Positions 1 through 11,425 of a stretch of DNA of 64,000 nt are shown piece by piece (position 1 is the stretch's first letter; each line of letters begins with the position of its first letter). The notes beneath the pieces were generated by a model that saw only the letters and a program-made list of their open reading frames with translations, did no database searches and was not told the origin of the DNA. Origin of the DNA: Silene latifolia (lineage: Eukaryota > Streptophyta > Magnoliopsida > Caryophyllales > Caryophyllaceae); NCBI RefSeq assembly GCF_048544455.1, contig NC_133534.1:225646292-225710291 (forward strand), written 5' to 3'. The translations under genes were made by a program, and so were the position numbers.

Positions 1-299
1 AGAACATGCATTAAAAAAAAAACTAAAAAACTAAATAAAAAACATGCAATTTTCTTTCTAATTGTCAAAGCTCCATCAACAATGTAAGTATAGTATTTCT
101 TATCTTGTAGCTACTATTAATGTTGATTTTTAAGATAATTTTCATATATTATGAAAGTGAATCATTTCTTCATTTATCATGATGAACTTAAATAATTTAT
201 AAATTAATTTGGATATTATGGTTAGTTAATATTTATAGTCATATATTACTTTGTTATATGATTATTTTGGTAAATATAATGGTCATATGATCATTATGG

Positions 300-720
300 T
301 AAATAGTTTAGGCCGAATGGCTATATTAACAAAAGACCCCATTAAACACAATGGTAACAATCATAAATTCATATGTGACCATTTTTAAGTAAGGTAAAAG
401 GCTCACATTATACCTTAAAATGATAACATCTGTGCTTTATAACATATGTGTAAAGACTTGTGTAAAAAAGGATTATAGGTATTGATATTTCATTTATGTG
501 TAAATGATATTCCATTTTAGGTGCTGATATTCAATTTTATAATGTGACCATTTTAAAGTTCACTGTTAACCTTTTAACCAGAACTTATTATCGTCATAAG
601 TACTGATGTTACCATTTATGTGTAAATTTTTTTGTTAAAAGGGTAACATATTGAGCAAACAATGACAACAATGATCACATGTGGAGCAAAATACGCAAAC
701 ATTTAAACAGCAAAATAAGC
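300..720. repeat. Diverged copies of the same repeat family at the far side of the MULE
   Basis: Scattered words such as AATGGTAACAATCATA, ATGTGACCATTTTTAAG and AATGTGACCATTTTAAAG resemble the arrays at 2.1-2.9 and 3.8-5.3 kb. They could be the 3' subterminal region of the MULE. No clear terminal inverted repeat was found. The flanking 1-300 is AT-rich with no feature that I can name. Confidence 0.45.
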
Positions 721-2059
721 AATTCAGATTGTTTACAGTAATCCGCCTCAATTAGGTTCGAAGTGCACCCAAATAACAGGCATTTAAACAGCAGAAACAT
801 ACAATCAAACATGGCCACATTACGCCACTGCCTTGGTGACATTAACCGGTTTCGACCACATTAGTACAAACACACTCGGGATTGTGGCATAGATGATATA
901 TCATATCAGACGCGGCACAACGACGTACATAGTACTCTCCCCTGCACCACCATCAAACCCTTTCCTGGCCTTCTTCCTTGTTTCCATGTTCCTTTTTTTT
1001 CGTTGACTTTAACCCTTTGTCGTACAACGTACAGGGTCAAGAATCGGAGGCACGGACACTTCTACGGTTGGTTGATCTTCCTCCATATTAAGCTTAGACA
1101 ACAATTCCACCTCCTCATCCGCTTTAATAAACAGCTTATCCACGACAACTCTTGCATCAGATACATTCTGACATTTAGTGATGAGGTATTTCATAGCCGT
1201 CAACATTGAACGACGGCAATTGATGGCGTCATGAGCGGCACTTCTGCGTATGTCGCTTGGGAGGAGCCTCTCCCACACTGTAGTCTTTGAAAATTTGGTC
1301 CATCTACGTAGTATGTACCTGTCCGGTATCTCGACAACAGAATGCATGTGGAAGACACGAATTATGTGACTGCAAAGCATACCCTTAACCTGGAAGTTTC
1401 GGCACGTACATTCTGTTAGGTTGTTCTGGCAATCATAAGTCACGTGGTGGTCGTCCTCGTCGTGGCTCGCAGGGGAAACACGATACAACAACACCTCAGG
1501 GTCATCAATCGGAAGGATAACAGCAAGAGTACCCATGGAAAGCGCAAACTCTTTCTCAAAGACTTGAAACAGTTCCAATGTGTAAACCTGAGATGCATGT
1601 AGTAACAAATCCACTAGAGGGTACACAGAGGATGGTGTAGATCGTATGCCATTGAATTCTTTACGCTCTTCCTCACCTCACCATCTTTTCACCGTGTTTT
1701 CAAATATCTGAAAGAATTCAGTAACGGAAGTGGTCTTAGAAGCTTGGAAGCCCATCGCATGGTTTGTGCTCTCACTCCTTTGGGACGATAGAATCCCTGC
1801 TGAAAAGAATTGATTGTTCAAGGCAGTGCTCCATTTAGCTCTATGTTTGTAAAATCTCTTAAACCATGAATGGTTGACTAACCCATATTCTGTCAACATT
1901 TTATGCCAAGTCTCCTCAAACTCAGTCTCACTGTAGCAACCATGAAGGCATTTGTTGAATAGGTTCTGGAACGGACGATCACCCTTTAACTTCCCGAAGT
2001 GAGATATGGCGTTTTGTTGAATGTGCCACTGACACGGACGATGTCTCGTTTGTGGATAA

Positions 2060-2870
2060 ACCTGTCACCAGTTTAACGGATACAGAATTAGACACAAATG
2101 TTGATAAACTTGTCAGCAGTTTTAAACACACACAACTTGCTGTCACGTTTCTTATTAAAACATGTACATATCATAACTATCATGGTCACATTTTAACAGT
2201 ATATCAGAATGTAACCAACTTTAGTCATAATGTCACCATTTTAAGTTTAAAGATTATTAGCTAAAACGTCTACACATTATGCTTATTATGGTCATATTTT
2301 AGCAGTAACCCGAAATGTGACCCACTGTAGTCCTAATGTCACCATTTACAGTTTAAAGACTAATATCTATGACAATATAAACAAAATATCTAGCTTTGGT
2401 TAAAAAGGTAACACTGAAGTCTAAAATGGTGATAGTGTACAATACACAATGGTGACATATATGAGAAGGTAAACAAAAAATGCGTTTTGATTAAAAGGGT
2501 AACACTGAACTAGAAAATGGTGACATTATGCAAAGTATATATGGTGACATATAAACTCACACCCGTACATGTAACCATTTGAACGATGCTGAAGTGCTCT
2601 ATAGACAATATGGCAAGATGTCACCATATTAGTGTATGTTTCTAAAAACTAAGATGGTGACATTTATGAAAGAATGTAGTGACATGAGAACATAGGACAC
2701 AATGTTGCCATATAAACTTATATTCGTATCCAAACAGATGGTAACATATTCAAAAAGACGGCAATGTAACCATATTAACTTATGCTAATGTTCGCTAAGA
2801 TGGTAATATTTGTGCTGAAACATGGTGATACAAGACAATATGGCAAAGTGTGATCATATTAATACAAAAT
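2060..2870. repeat. Tandem repeat block, ATGGTGACATT / AATGTCACCAT family (inner)
   Basis: The core words GGTGACA and TGTCACC recur every 20-50 bases in both orientations. The 2130-2480 stretch aligns by eye with 4490-4700 and 5030-5250. Confidence 0.7.
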
Positions 2871-2879
2871 CAGTCATAC
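2062..2879 (-). other. Intron 2 of the MULE pseudogene, carrying the same repeat
   Basis: Donor GTATGACTG at 2879 and acceptor GGTGACAG ending at 2062 join GAA ACG to GTT TAT in frame, restoring the normal spacing between the TDQD motif and RHRPCQWH. The 818 bp intron has at least two copies of the roughly 110 bp repeat (2130-2360) and one copy of the second module (2360-2480), in the same order and orientation as in intron 1. Confidence 0.65.
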
Positions 2880-3819
2880 CGTTTCAATGGCGTTTGCTAT
2901 TGCTTGGTCTTGGTCAGTGAAGATCAAAATGGGACGAACATCGTCACCCATGAATTCGTTGAAAATATTGAACAACCACTCGAATGATTCTTCCCTCTCG
3001 TTTGACAGGAAAGCACAACCAAACATGACATTCGACCAATGGTTATTAATACCAACAAAGGCTCCACATATGAGATTGTACCTATTAGTGCGATATATCA
3101 TGTCAAATATTTTAACATCTCCGTACAACAAATAGTCCTCTCTCATCATCGCATCCCGCCAGAATAGGTTACTTAATCTTCCTTTTTCGTCAAACTGAAC
3201 TCAGAAAAAGAACCTCGACTCCTCCGCTTGCCTACTACTCATGAGGTTGATTAAAGTGGCTGCATCGCCACCTTCAATTAATTTCATCTTCAATCTGTTA
3301 ACATAATTAATATGGTCTCGCTTTGTGTGGCCGACAAACGCATCACCCCCAGCCCCCGCCACAGCAACCCTGAATTGTACTGAAGGAGGAACATGCGCTT
3401 CAGTCATTGCCTTTATCATCTCACCCTCCGCTTCTGTGATCTTGCGCTCCGACCTATGATGATGCTGCTACTGGACGGGTGTGAAAGGGTGATTATGTTC
3501 AGCCACATGCTGAACTACCTCCCATAATCCATCACTGTTTACTTGTGTCCTAACACAGGCTTCGCACTTACAGCGAGTAATTGTTGCATTCCTCACATTT
3601 CTAGTACTGCCTTGGTTGCCATTCACATGTACACCTTCGCAAGAGCACCTAAAGTATCTCTCAATCAGCGGCCTGTCTTTCATGTCGGCCCTAAGAGATG
3701 TTGATTTCTTGATACTAAATCCCATCAGTTGCGAATGTTTCTTATACAAGCTGAAGATGTCTTCCCATTTTCTAGCTGTTATTCCAAGTAAACAACCTGA
3801 TAAATCAGTACCTATAATA

Positions 3820-5310
3820 AGATATATTAAGCATTGGTCACATTTTAGACTAAACATGCGGTCACGTTTCAGACTAAAACAACTACATATCACAAATAAA
3901 ATGGTAACATTTTAGTAGTACATAAGAAGGTAATCATATTTAGTCAGATTGTCACCATTTCAAGTTGTAAACACACAGAACATGCTGTCACGTTTCTTAC
4001 TAAAACGTCTACATATCATACCTATCATGGTCACATTTAAGACTAAAACAGAATGTAACCAACTTTAGTCAAACTGTCACAATTTTTAAGTTTTTGAACA
4101 CACAATATAGCTGTCGCGTTGCTGTCTAAAACGTCTACATATCATAACTATCATGGTCACATTGTAACAGTTTATCAGAATGTAACCAACTTTAGTCATA
4201 CTGTCACCATTTTAAGTTTAAAGATTATTACCTTAAAACGCCTACATACCATAACTATCATGGTCACATTTGAACAGTAACCCGGAATGTAACCAAGTTT
4301 AGTTATAATGTCACCATTTAAAGTTTCAAAACGCTCTCACATTTCATACTAAAACAACTTCAAATCAACTTATAATGGTGATATTTTAATAGTACATCAG
4401 AAGGTAACCATATTAAGTCAGAGTGTCACCATTCTAAGTTATAAACACACACAACTTGCTGTCACGTTTCTTAATAAAACGTCTACATATCATAACTATT
4501 ATTAGCTAAAACGTCTACATACAATACCTATCATGGTAACATTTTAACAGTAACTTGGAGTGTAACCAACTTTACTCATAATGTCACCATTTACAGTTTA
4601 CAGACTATCTATGACAAGATACACAAAATAAGTAGCTTTGGCTAAAAAGGTAACACTGAAGTTTAAAATGGCGACAGTGTACAATAGACAATGCTAACAT
4701 ATATGAAAGATGATAATCTTAAGTCATAAAGTCATAACACTGAGCCCTAAAATGGTGACACTATAACGTGAAGTTTAAAGATTATAAGCTTAAAACGTCT
4801 ACATACTATAACTATCATGGTCACATTTTAACAATAACCCGGAATGTAACCAAGTTTATTTATGATGTCACCATTTTAAGTTTAAAAATGCTCTCACGTT
4901 TCATACTAAAACAACTACAATCACAACTATAATGGTGACATTTTAATAGTATATCAGAAGGTAACCATATTAAGTCAGAGTGTCACCATTATAAGTTGTA
5001 AACAGACACAACTTGCTGTCACGTTTATTAATAAAACGTCTACATATCAGAACTATCATGGTCACATTTTAACAGTAACTTGGAATTTAACCAACTTTAC
5101 TCATACTGTCACCATTTACAGTTTAAAGACTAATATCTATGACAAGATACACAAAATAACTAGCTTTGGTTAAAATGGTAACACTGAAGTCTAAAATGGT
5201 GACAGTGTACAATACACAATGCTAACATATATGAAATATGATAATCTGAAGTCATAAAGTGTATGACTGAGCCCTAAAATGGTGACACTATAACGTGAAG
5301 TGATAATCTG
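3820..5310. repeat. Tandem repeat block, about 110 bp unit (outer)
   Basis: At least six diverged units of about 105-115 bp can be lined up by their shared words CTACATATCATAACTATC, GGTCACATTTTAACAG and GTCACCATTTTAAG. A higher-order pattern is visible: several short units, then the GCTTTGGTTAAAA / CAGTGTACAATA module, repeated at about 4590-4770 and 5130-5300. Confidence 0.75.
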
Positions 5311-5724
5311 TTGCAAACGCATTTGTGCTTCTTTAATAAGGTTAGCTGCTGTTAACTTATGCACAGTTAATCTTCAGCTTCAACTCAACAACATCAGATG
5401 CCTGTCTTTCACATCAAAAATATGCTCATTCTGTATCTAATGAGCAAAAGCTTAACAAATTAAACAATCTCATGAGCGAAAAATCTGCTTATGCAGCTAC
5501 CAATATTCATCTAAAAAACTAGTGTTTAAATGCAAGAATAGTAGAGTATTGCAATGGATTGATAGTATCTTGTATTGATGACTCAGTTACAGGATAGCAT
5601 GTGATAGATCAAAATGGTGATGATGTAATATGTAACTTGGTTTATGGTTATTAATGAAATCAGTTACATTTTCCCAAAAAAAAAAAAATATCCATCTAAA
5701 GATTGACCTGAATATACAAAATTG

Positions 5725-5990
5725 ACCTAAAATCTGTAAATCTTCAAATGAACACATAAATCGTCTAAAAAAATATACAATAAATCTGTAAATCTGCAAA
5801 TGAACACATAAAATCTGTAAATCTTCAAATGAACACATAAAAATCTACAATAAATGTTCTTGTAAATCTTCAAATGAACAAAAATATGAAAAACAACTTA
5901 ATAAATACAATGCTTTATATAAAAAATTGACCTAAATCGTCTAAAAAACTCATCAAGAACACATAAATCGTCTAAAAAACTCATCAAGAA
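5725..5990. repeat. Short AT-rich minisatellites
   Basis: CTGTAAATCTTCAAATGAAC recurs about four times between 5730 and 5880 with a period near 28-55 bp, followed by two adjacent copies of a 31 bp unit beginning CGTCTAAAAAACTCATC (5938-5999). Confidence 0.75.
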
Positions 5991-6118
5991 CATACAAAAT
6001 TGACCTAACATTGCATATTATGCGAGTAAATTTGACAAAAAAATAGAAACAGTTTGTTGATTATTGCATATCGTCCAAAAAAATCATGAACAACATCAAA
6101 ACAAAGTAAAAAAAAAAC

Positions 6119-6281
6119 CTTTGCTCATCAACATCGTCGGAAAATCATCGTCTTTACCATCAAATAATTCACCATCAACGGTCTCAACATTACCAGTTTT
6201 CGGTTTAGAATGAGCAGTCTCAAAATCAACAATTTGTTGATTATTATCATCCTCCATTGCCTAGTTCTCGTCCATAGCCAT
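6119..6281 (-). pseudogene. Inferred first coding exon of the MULE/FAR1 pseudogene
   Basis: An ATG at 6281-6279 opens an acidic reading frame (EDDNNQQIVDFE..., then GKDDDFPTML) that runs to a GT donor at 6118-6117. An in-frame TAG follows six residues in. The exon ends in phase 1, exactly what the acceptor at 3797-3798 needs to enter the zinc-finger exon. Acidic N termini are common in FAR1-type proteins. The link to the downstream exons is inferred from phase and position only. Confidence 0.45.
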
Positions 6282-6626
6282 GGTTTGGTGAGTCAAATTT
6301 TAATCGATGATTATGATTGTAAGAAAGCTATGAAGATTTGATAAGAATTATGAAGATTTGTGAGGAGAAGATGAAGATTGTGAGAAATAATTTGAATTTT
6401 TTTTAGGGTTGATGGAAAGGCAAAGCATGGTGAAGAAGACAGGTGATTGTAAAATTTGACGTAAAGCTTGATGGGGTGGTGTAATTCATGCATGTTGGCA
6501 TTTAATCCCAATGTACTTCATGTTCCCCACTCAAATCATACCCCAATTTTTTATATTATAAAGTTGCTCAACACAATTGTACAATCCGGCCCATTTACCA
6601 CAATATGGTATCGATTCGCCCCGTCT

Positions 6627-6661
6627 CTTGTTTGTGACGGATAGCGTCCGTCACAAACAAG
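6627..6661. repeat. Perfect hairpin, 15 bp arms
   Basis: Arms CTTGTTTGTGACGGA and its exact complement flank the 5-base loop TAGCG. The arm sequence resembles the GACGGATA...GTCCGTC ends of the MITE family seen at 25.05, 26.35 and 27.9 kb, so this is probably a foldback remnant of that family. Confidence 0.7.
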
Positions 6662-6800
6662 AATTTGTGGAAGGAAAGTGCCAAGTCTTGCTCTTTATAT
6701 CTTCCAACATTTATAATTCTCTCAACTCTTTGATTACATCAATGCAATCGATTTTTTTCCTAGTTTAGTGGAGGAGGTTCCAATAAGTTTAAACGCAATC

Positions 6801-7911
6801 GACTTTGCCCGGGCTGCCTCTACTTACCATTCATTTTTTTTCATTAAATAAAATTACTTAAAGTTGCATAACCCATAAATTTATCAATAATATATTTTTC
6901 TATGACATATCCTAAAATTACGATGAAATAAATTTTGAAACAAATTCACTACTCCCGATATTAATATTTTACTCTTATTAATGAAACAATAGTAATAACA
7001 TTTCACTACTTGCCCGTAATCATTGTTACTTTCTCTACTTCCGTCGTAATTATTGTTGCTGTCACTACTGCCGCATTAATATTGATAATTTCACTACTCC
7101 CGTCATAATTATTGTTACTTTCACTATTGCCGCATTAATATTGATTATTTCACTACTCCCGTTGTTGTTTTTACCACTTTCACTAATCTCGCTGATAATA
7201 TTGTTACTTTTACTATTCAAATGATTGATTACTATCATATAACTATATCCAATGTTACTACAATTCTTTTCTTTGCTGACGAAATTACTACTTAGGCATG
7301 CAATATTAAGAGGATTATATATTTATATAAACTAGTATTACTGTTCGGCTTTGTCCGGGCTACCTCTACTTACCATTATTTTTTTTCATTAAATAAAATT
7401 ACTTAAAGTTGCATAACTCATAAATTTATCATTAATATATTTTTTATAACATATCCTAAAATTACGATGAAATAAATTTTGAGACAAATTCATTATTCCC
7501 GCTATTAATATTTTACTCTTATTTATGAAACAATAGTAATAACATTTCACTAATTGCCCGTAATCATTGATACTTTCACTACTCCCGCCGTAATTATTGT
7601 TACTGTCACTACTGCCGCATTAATATTGATAATTTCACTACTTCCGCCGTAATTATTGTTACTTTCACTATTGCCGCATTAATATTGATTATTTCACTAC
7701 TCTTGTTTCTACCACTCTCACTAATCTTTTCACTACTCTTGTTTCTACCACTCTCACTAATCTCGTTGATAGTATTGTTACTTTTACTATTCAAATGAGT
7801 GATTACTATCATATAACTATATGCAATGTTACTACAATTATTTTCTTTACTGGCGAAATTACTTTTACAACTTAGGCATGCAATTTTAAGAGGATTATAT
7901 ATTTATATAAA
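6801..7911. repeat. Tandem duplication, unit about 0.55 kb
   Basis: Copy 1 (about 6801-7331) and copy 2 (about 7346-7911) share the whole course from CTTTG(C/T)CCGGGCT through CATTAAATAAAATTACTTAA to GCATGCAAT...AGAGGATTATATA. Each contains internal short repeats of TTTCACTACT(C/G)CCG...AATTATTGTTAC. Copy 2 has an extra 36 bp direct duplication near 7695-7765. No coding potential. Confidence 0.85.
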
Positions 7912-8142
7912 TATATTACATATGTGCATTAAATCAAATTGAAAGAATTATGCAATATTATATATTATGGAATCTAACTTGAATTATTTATAACTTACTT
8001 ATTATATTTTTGTATGTTAAATAATTAACATCTCTATACATCTAATAAACTATAAAGTTTAATAAAATTGCATAGATTTTAAATTTAATATATAATTTTA
8101 TGATGATAATAATTAATACCATAAGTGTGCATGTTTATACTA

Positions 8143-8325
8143 ATTAATTATTTTATTTTAAGAAAATTGACCATCTTCTAGTCTTCTATAAATATCTAGG
8201 AAAATTACCAAGCATCTTCTTTCTCTTAGTCTCCTTGAAATTGACCATCTTGATTAATTATTTTATTTTAAGGAAAGTTGACCATGTTTTAGTCTCTTAC
8301 AAATGTTTAGGAAAATTACCAAGCT
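8143..8325. repeat. Direct repeat of about 75 bp with 110 bp spacing
   Basis: TTAATTATTTTATTTTAAG followed by TTGACCAT...TAGTCT...AAATTACCAAGC occurs at about 8143 and again at about 8253. The remaining 7912-8586 is AT-rich spacer with no other feature seen. Confidence 0.65.
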
Positions 8326-8586
8326 TCTATATAATTTAATTTTAACCCAAACTATATGATATTTGCATTGAGATCCCTTAATCGGGTCCATCACACGGTG
8401 CTATTGATTTAAAACTATATAGTATAATTAATTTATATCTTTCTTTAATTACATTGAAGTTCCTTGGTTTCTGGATTTAATATATAGCATTGATAAGGAT
8501 CGAACTATCATAAAAAAAATATGTTAAGGACCTTAAGTATAAAATTTTACAGTAAGGACCTAATATCCATATTTGTGACTTTCGTT

Positions 8587-9266
8587 CAAGGATGGCAGAT
8601 TGGCAGTGTCACCCTTATCTAGTGGATATCCATCCATCCAAAATTATATGGGTGGGATATGGATGACAATTTTTTTTTTTTTTTTGAATTTAGGATGCGA
8701 TAAGGATATGACTGAACTTAAGGTGGAATATGGATCATAATCTATCATCCGCTTAACCACCTAAATTAATGTTTATAATTATTTTTTTTTAATAATTTTG
8801 ATTAAAAGAATAATACCTTTCTTTTAAAATTTTTTTTGCAAACTCTATTGAGCTTTTATTGCCAAACTAATGTTACGAATTACTAATACATTGATCTCAA
8901 TTCTCAATTTTTATCCTAAATTTATCTATTCTCTCTACCGAATTCGATTCATAACCCTAAGACATTAATCCTAGCAAACCAAAAAAATTTGTTTTCTATG
9001 ACCTTTGCATTTGATATGAGTGGTGTACTTGTACTCTAATATGTAAAATGATTTGTTTGGGATGTACGCCTTTTAATTTTATCGTCTCATTTTTTTTATT
9101 ACGATATATGTTAAATTTTATAAGCGTGAAAATATCTAATGGGTCCCCGCTCCACCTACTTCACTGAGTGGATATGGATATGAATGGATGAAAAATTATT
9201 AAATAAATGAGGTTGGGATATGGATATGGCTCCACCCCATCCATATCCCACTCACTGCCATCTATG
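8587..9266. mobile_element. Non-autonomous hAT-like element
   Basis: Ends CAAGGATGGCAG and, on the other strand, CATAGATGGCAG form short inverted repeats of hAT style. Flanking octamers CTTTCGTT (8579-8586) and CTTCGGTT (9267-9274) match at 6 of 8 positions and would be a decayed 8 bp target duplication. Subterminal copies of GGATATGGATG face each other. No ORF inside. Confidence 0.55.
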
Positions 9267-9612
9267 CTTCGGTTAGTTGAGTAAATCATACTCCGTAGTA
9301 ATTTGGAATTTACTTATGAATAGAAAATAAAGTAAGCCTAAAATTCATTGATACGGAGTAGTATATTTTTATTCCTAATTTCTGTATAACTTCTTTATTT
9401 TCCTTTTTGGTTTCATCCTCCACCTCCTACGTCATGGTAAGTGATAGAGAAATAACTAGGTGTCATAAAAACTAGAAATAACTACCAAATTAACAATTTA
9501 TAATCCAATCCATGGAACAGTTCCTGCAACAGTGTGCCTGGTGCTCTCCCATGTATAGGATCAATCCTTGAGATTCTACAGCTGCCCCACCTTTCTACTG
9601 CCGCAAGTACCA

Positions 9613-10580
9613 TTATAACTTTGTACTCACGGAGAAAAATAAATGGTCATGTGTTTCAACTCCATTACCACAAAGCACACAGCTATCATCATCAGTATAG
9701 CCTATCCTCTTCAGTTTTGCACGCACATTCAGAGCCTTATGCATACATAACCAGGTAATTACAGACTGTTTGGGGATAGCCCAATCACTCCATACAGTTT
9801 TATGCCATTGACATTTAGGTTCTCTATTTCTGCTCCATTCATAGCCACTCTTGATGCTGTACCCCTTATCATCTAGAATCCAATTCCCATTCTGAAAACC
9901 AGCAGCAAACTTGGTTTTCATTTTGCAGATCTTCTTCCAGTACCAGGCAGCATCTAAACCAGGCTCATAAGTCTCCCATTCCTGATTTTTAATGTAGATA
10001 GCTCTTACCCATTTGACCCAAATTCGATCAGGTTGTGTATACACCTAGTCCACCAGCTTATTCACAGCAGCATCATTCCACTTATGAATTTGTTTCACCC
10101 CCAGTCCACCCTCCTCCTTAGGCAAACATATTTTGGACCATCCCACAAGGGGAGTTCTCAGGTACTCTGCAGTGCCATCCCACAAGTAATTTCTACACAA
10201 ACTGTTTATGCTCTTTAGCACTGCCTTTGGAAGAATAAAAATTGCTGCCCAGTATGTATGAAGGGTGCTAAAAACTGATTTGATTAGAGTGATCCTTCCT
10301 GCATAGGATAGCTTCCTCATCCCCATACCCCTGATTCTCTGTACCACTTTCTCAACCAAAACATTACAATCTGCCTTGTTTAATCTTCCTGCTTTCATAG
10401 GTATTTCCAAGTATCTGAAGGGCATACTACCTTCCTTAAAACCTGAGACAGCCAGGATATCTTCTTTAAGCTGTGCTGTGACACCATTGAAGAAGACTTC
10501 AGATTTTGATGCATTCATCTGAAGGCCTAAAGCTTTGGAGAACGTAGAGAATGCTCTGAGTAGGATAAGTGTATCTTATA
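9613..10580 (-). pseudogene. LINE ORF2 fragment: RT C-terminal part and zf-RVT domain (inverted segment)
   Basis: Reading on the minus strand, the segment holds the RT thumb with PFRYLEIP and KLSYAGRITLIKSV, then LWDGTAEY and the end of the first open part at 10045. A single TAG separates it from the next part (9613-10044), which holds WAIPKQSVITWLCMHKAL and the zinc-binding CVLC...THDHLFF motif of zf-RVT. RT core and endonuclease are missing, so the insertion was 5'-truncated. Non-functional. Confidence 0.85.
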
Positions 10581-10597
10581 TGTAGCTGCTACCTAGG

Positions 10598-11113
10598 TTG
10601 CACGGACACTCCTCCTAATCGGTATTCCCGTGTGAGACACCCGTGTCGGACACGACACTCTTCGGACACACGTCAAAACGTGTCGGACACCTGTAAAGCC
10701 GTGTCTAACTTTCATCTTTATTTGGGCGCGTGTCCGACGCGTGTCCATGGTATTTTGAGCGGTGTCCATGGTATTTGGACACACCTTCAAACGGAAAGTT
10801 GAATTTAAGGTAAATGGCGTGAATTATTATATGGTTGAATTTGGTGGGCAAATGATGTTCTTTAGACAGGTAATGAGATGTCGAAATAGATTTATTATAA
10901 GTTGGTTTTTGGTTTTAGAAATGAGAATAATTTATATTTAATGTCTAATTTTAACTTCATTTATTTAAATTTAATATCAAATACTTTTTCAAAAATAAAA
11001 TCACACATATATATAACTACAAAATATATATTTTATTAAATTTAAATAACGTGTCCCGTGTCCTAAAGTTCATGGGATGTCGTGTCACGTGTCCGTGTCC
11101 GTGTCCGTTTTGG
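10598..11113. mobile_element. Non-autonomous MULE-like element nested in the LINE
   Basis: TGCTACCTAGG occurs immediately on both sides (10587-10597 and 11114-11124), so a 9-11 bp target duplication, a MULE size, is supported. Ends are GC-rich and made of CGGACAC / GTGTCCG words facing each other; the centre (10800-11045) is AT-rich and empty. Terminal repeats are short and imperfect. Confidence 0.65.
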
Positions 11114-11299
11114 TGCTACCTAGGCTGCTACTATATGATTTGGATGCAAAGGAATAAATGTCGGTTGGAGCTGCAAGTGAGACACCCTGAACAGATTGCC
11201 AAAGAAATCATTGCAAGCGTGAGCATGAGACTAAAAGACAAGACTAGGAATCTTTGTATTGAGAAGGATAAGTTTTGGCTTAGGAAGATAGGCTTCTAA
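11114..11299 (+). pseudogene. LINE ORF2 C-terminal tail (direct segment)
   Basis: The plus strand reads YMIWMQRNKCR and continues to a stop at 11299. This matches the (I/V)WxxRN motif that follows zf-RVT at the end of plant LINE ORF2. It is followed by 110 bp of 3' UTR and a run of A at 11400-11410. It continues the protein in the inverted segment but on the opposite strand. Confidence 0.75.
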
Positions 11300-11425
11300 T
11301 TCTGCAGATTAGGTTGAGTCTTTGAAAGGCCAAGTTGTTTGTATTGTAAATTGTTGAACTATCTTGCTTTTATTCTAATATATACCCTCACATTTTAGCA
11401 AAAAAAAAAACAATTTATAATCCAA

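Larger units (their letters stand above)
3797..6118 (-). other. Intron 1 of the MULE pseudogene, filled with satellite-like repeat
   Basis: Between the inferred donor (6118) and acceptor (3797) lie 2.3 kb without coding potential. The 3' two thirds (3800-5300) consist of repeated blocks of about 110 bp containing AAAACGTCTACATA, ATCATGGTCACATTTTAAC, GTAACCAACTTTA and ATGTCACCATTTTAAG. Blocks recur at about 4000, 4120, 4230, 4490, 4790 and 5030, with a second repeated module (AGCTTTGGTTAAAA ... ACAGTGTACAATA) at about 4630 and 5160. Part of this could instead be an inserted repeat array. Confidence 0.6.
1009..6281 (-). pseudogene. FAR1-related / Mutator-like (MULE) transposase pseudogene, three exons
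   Basis: I can assemble one gene from three exons: 6281-6119, 3796-2880 and 2061-1009. Both inferred introns have GT and AG ends, and the codon phases match (phase 1, then phase 0), giving 710 codons in a single frame with no frameshift. Order: acidic N terminus (residues 1-54), FAR1-type zinc finger with C-C-H-H pattern ending in EHNHPF (about 66-160), MULE DDE core with GDVKIFDMIYRTN and FTDQDQA (about 255-360), RHRPCQWHI just after intron 2, and a SWIM zinc finger with CTCRNF...CSH (about 570-600). Family knowledge: such proteins are either active MULE transposases or domesticated FAR1/FHY3 regulators. Four in-frame stops (codon 7, near 3468, near 3201, near 1678) mark this copy as dead. 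The repeat-rich surroundings favour a transposon over a host FRS gene. Element ends and target duplication were not found. Confidence 0.8.
9509..11409 (+). mobile_element. LINE (L1-type) with 5' inversion (twin priming), 16 bp target duplication
   Basis: The flanks carry an exact duplication, ACAATTTATAATCCAA at 9493-9508 and 11410-11425. The right part (about 11120-11400, plus strand) encodes the extreme C terminus of ORF2 and a 3' end with poly(A). The left part (about 10586-9510) encodes the upstream RT thumb and zf-RVT segment, but on the minus strand. Inverted upstream part, then direct 3' part, then poly(A) and target duplication is the classic product of twin priming. A 516 bp element sits at the joint (10598-11113). 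Confidence 0.85.

Noticed and set aside
2060-5310. CRISPR-like regular repeat array
   Set aside because: Repeats are long, diverged and without unique spacers of constant length, and the genome is eukaryotic.
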